This document shows, in pieces, positions 6,409-6,547 of a stretch of 6,547 bases of DNA. The DNA lies in contig SKLO01000592.1 of assembly GCA_007123195.1 (NCBI GenBank), positions 1 through 6,547 on the forward strand. The letters are read 5' to 3'. The translations under genes were made by a program, and so were the position numbers. This DNA is from Verrucomicrobiales bacterium. GTDB taxonomy: Bacteria; Verrucomicrobiota; Verrucomicrobiia; Verrucomicrobiales; SKLO01. The first letter of the stretch is position 1. Every line of letters begins with the position of its first letter. The notes below the pieces were generated by a model that searched no databases, had not been told where the DNA came from, and worked only from the letters and a program-made list of their open reading frames with translations.

Positions 6409-6547
6409 AACCGCTGATCCAGCAGACCCTGCGCAAGGCGTTCACCCTGGCCGAGGTCACCCTCGCCATCGGCATCACCGCCATCGGCATGATCGCGCTC
6501 ATCGGCCTCATCCCTTCAGGGCTCGAATCCCTGCGCAACTCCTCCGC
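6405..6547 (+). CDS. Verru_Chthon cassette protein B, prepilin-type N-terminus (partial, runs off window)
   Basis: Only the first 47 codons are present. A short basic leader (MKPLIQQTLRKA) is followed by FTLAEVTLAIGITAIGMIALIGL, the hydrophobic helix typical of class III (type IV) prepilins, and then IPSGLESLRNSS. The prepilin peptidase would cut between Ala12 and Phe13 and methylate the new Phe; Glu17 becomes the conserved Glu5 of the mature protein. The residue before the cut is Ala rather than the usual Gly. Position directly after cassette A, the ATGA overlap and the TLAIGI/GLIPSGL pattern all point to cassette protein B. The product should be processed in the inner membrane and could assemble into a pseudopilus-like fibre together with protein A and the expected C and D proteins. 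The missing remainder prevents any statement on its C-terminal domain. Confidence 0.85.
   Translation, partial: MKPLIQQTLRKAFTLAEVTLAIGITAIGMIALIGLIPSGLESLRNSS

Overview
The window looks like a high-GC chromosome segment from the phylum Verrucomicrobiota. The main evidence is the last two genes. A 1,419-residue protein (2149-6408) carries the signature segments of the Verru_Chthon cassette protein A family. The gene overlapping its stop (6405 onward) starts with a prepilin-type N-terminus of the cassette B kind. This cassette is known essentially from Verrucomicrobia-like genomes and its function is unknown. No Shine-Dalgarno sequence is visible in front of any of the genes, and most codons end in G or C.

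Layout. (1) 50-391, minus strand: the remains of a VapBC-type toxin-antitoxin locus. A ribbon-helix-helix antitoxin (67-351) keeps its DNA-binding domain, and its promoter has an array of three alternating operator half-sites lying over the -10 box. The PIN toxin is almost wholly deleted: only its last 20 codons survive (50-112), in another frame inside the end of the antitoxin ORF. (2) 392-608: short gene-free stretch with one GC-rich hairpin. (3) 609-1622, plus strand: a family 2 (hydroxyindole/polyketide type) SAM-dependent O-methyltransferase, standing alone. (4) 1623-2148: about 525 bases without a gene, holding small palindromes, a REP-like element with a GTAG head (1777-1808) and a promoter-like TTGACT/TAGTCT pair (1994-2021). 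(5) 2149 to the end, plus strand: cassette genes A and B, joined by an ATGA overlap and cut by the window edge.

How they fit together. Cassette A and B look like one transcription unit for an exported, pilin-like assembly. A has a PilX/GspK-like N-terminal membrane anchor and a very large Asn/Pro/Gly-rich exported part; B is a class III prepilin-type protein. Genes C and D would be expected just beyond the right edge. The antitoxin remnant and the methyltransferase show no functional link to the cassette. They and the REP-like element make the left third look like accessory or rearranged DNA. The methyltransferase also differs in codon choice (G-ending) from the cassette gene (C-ending).
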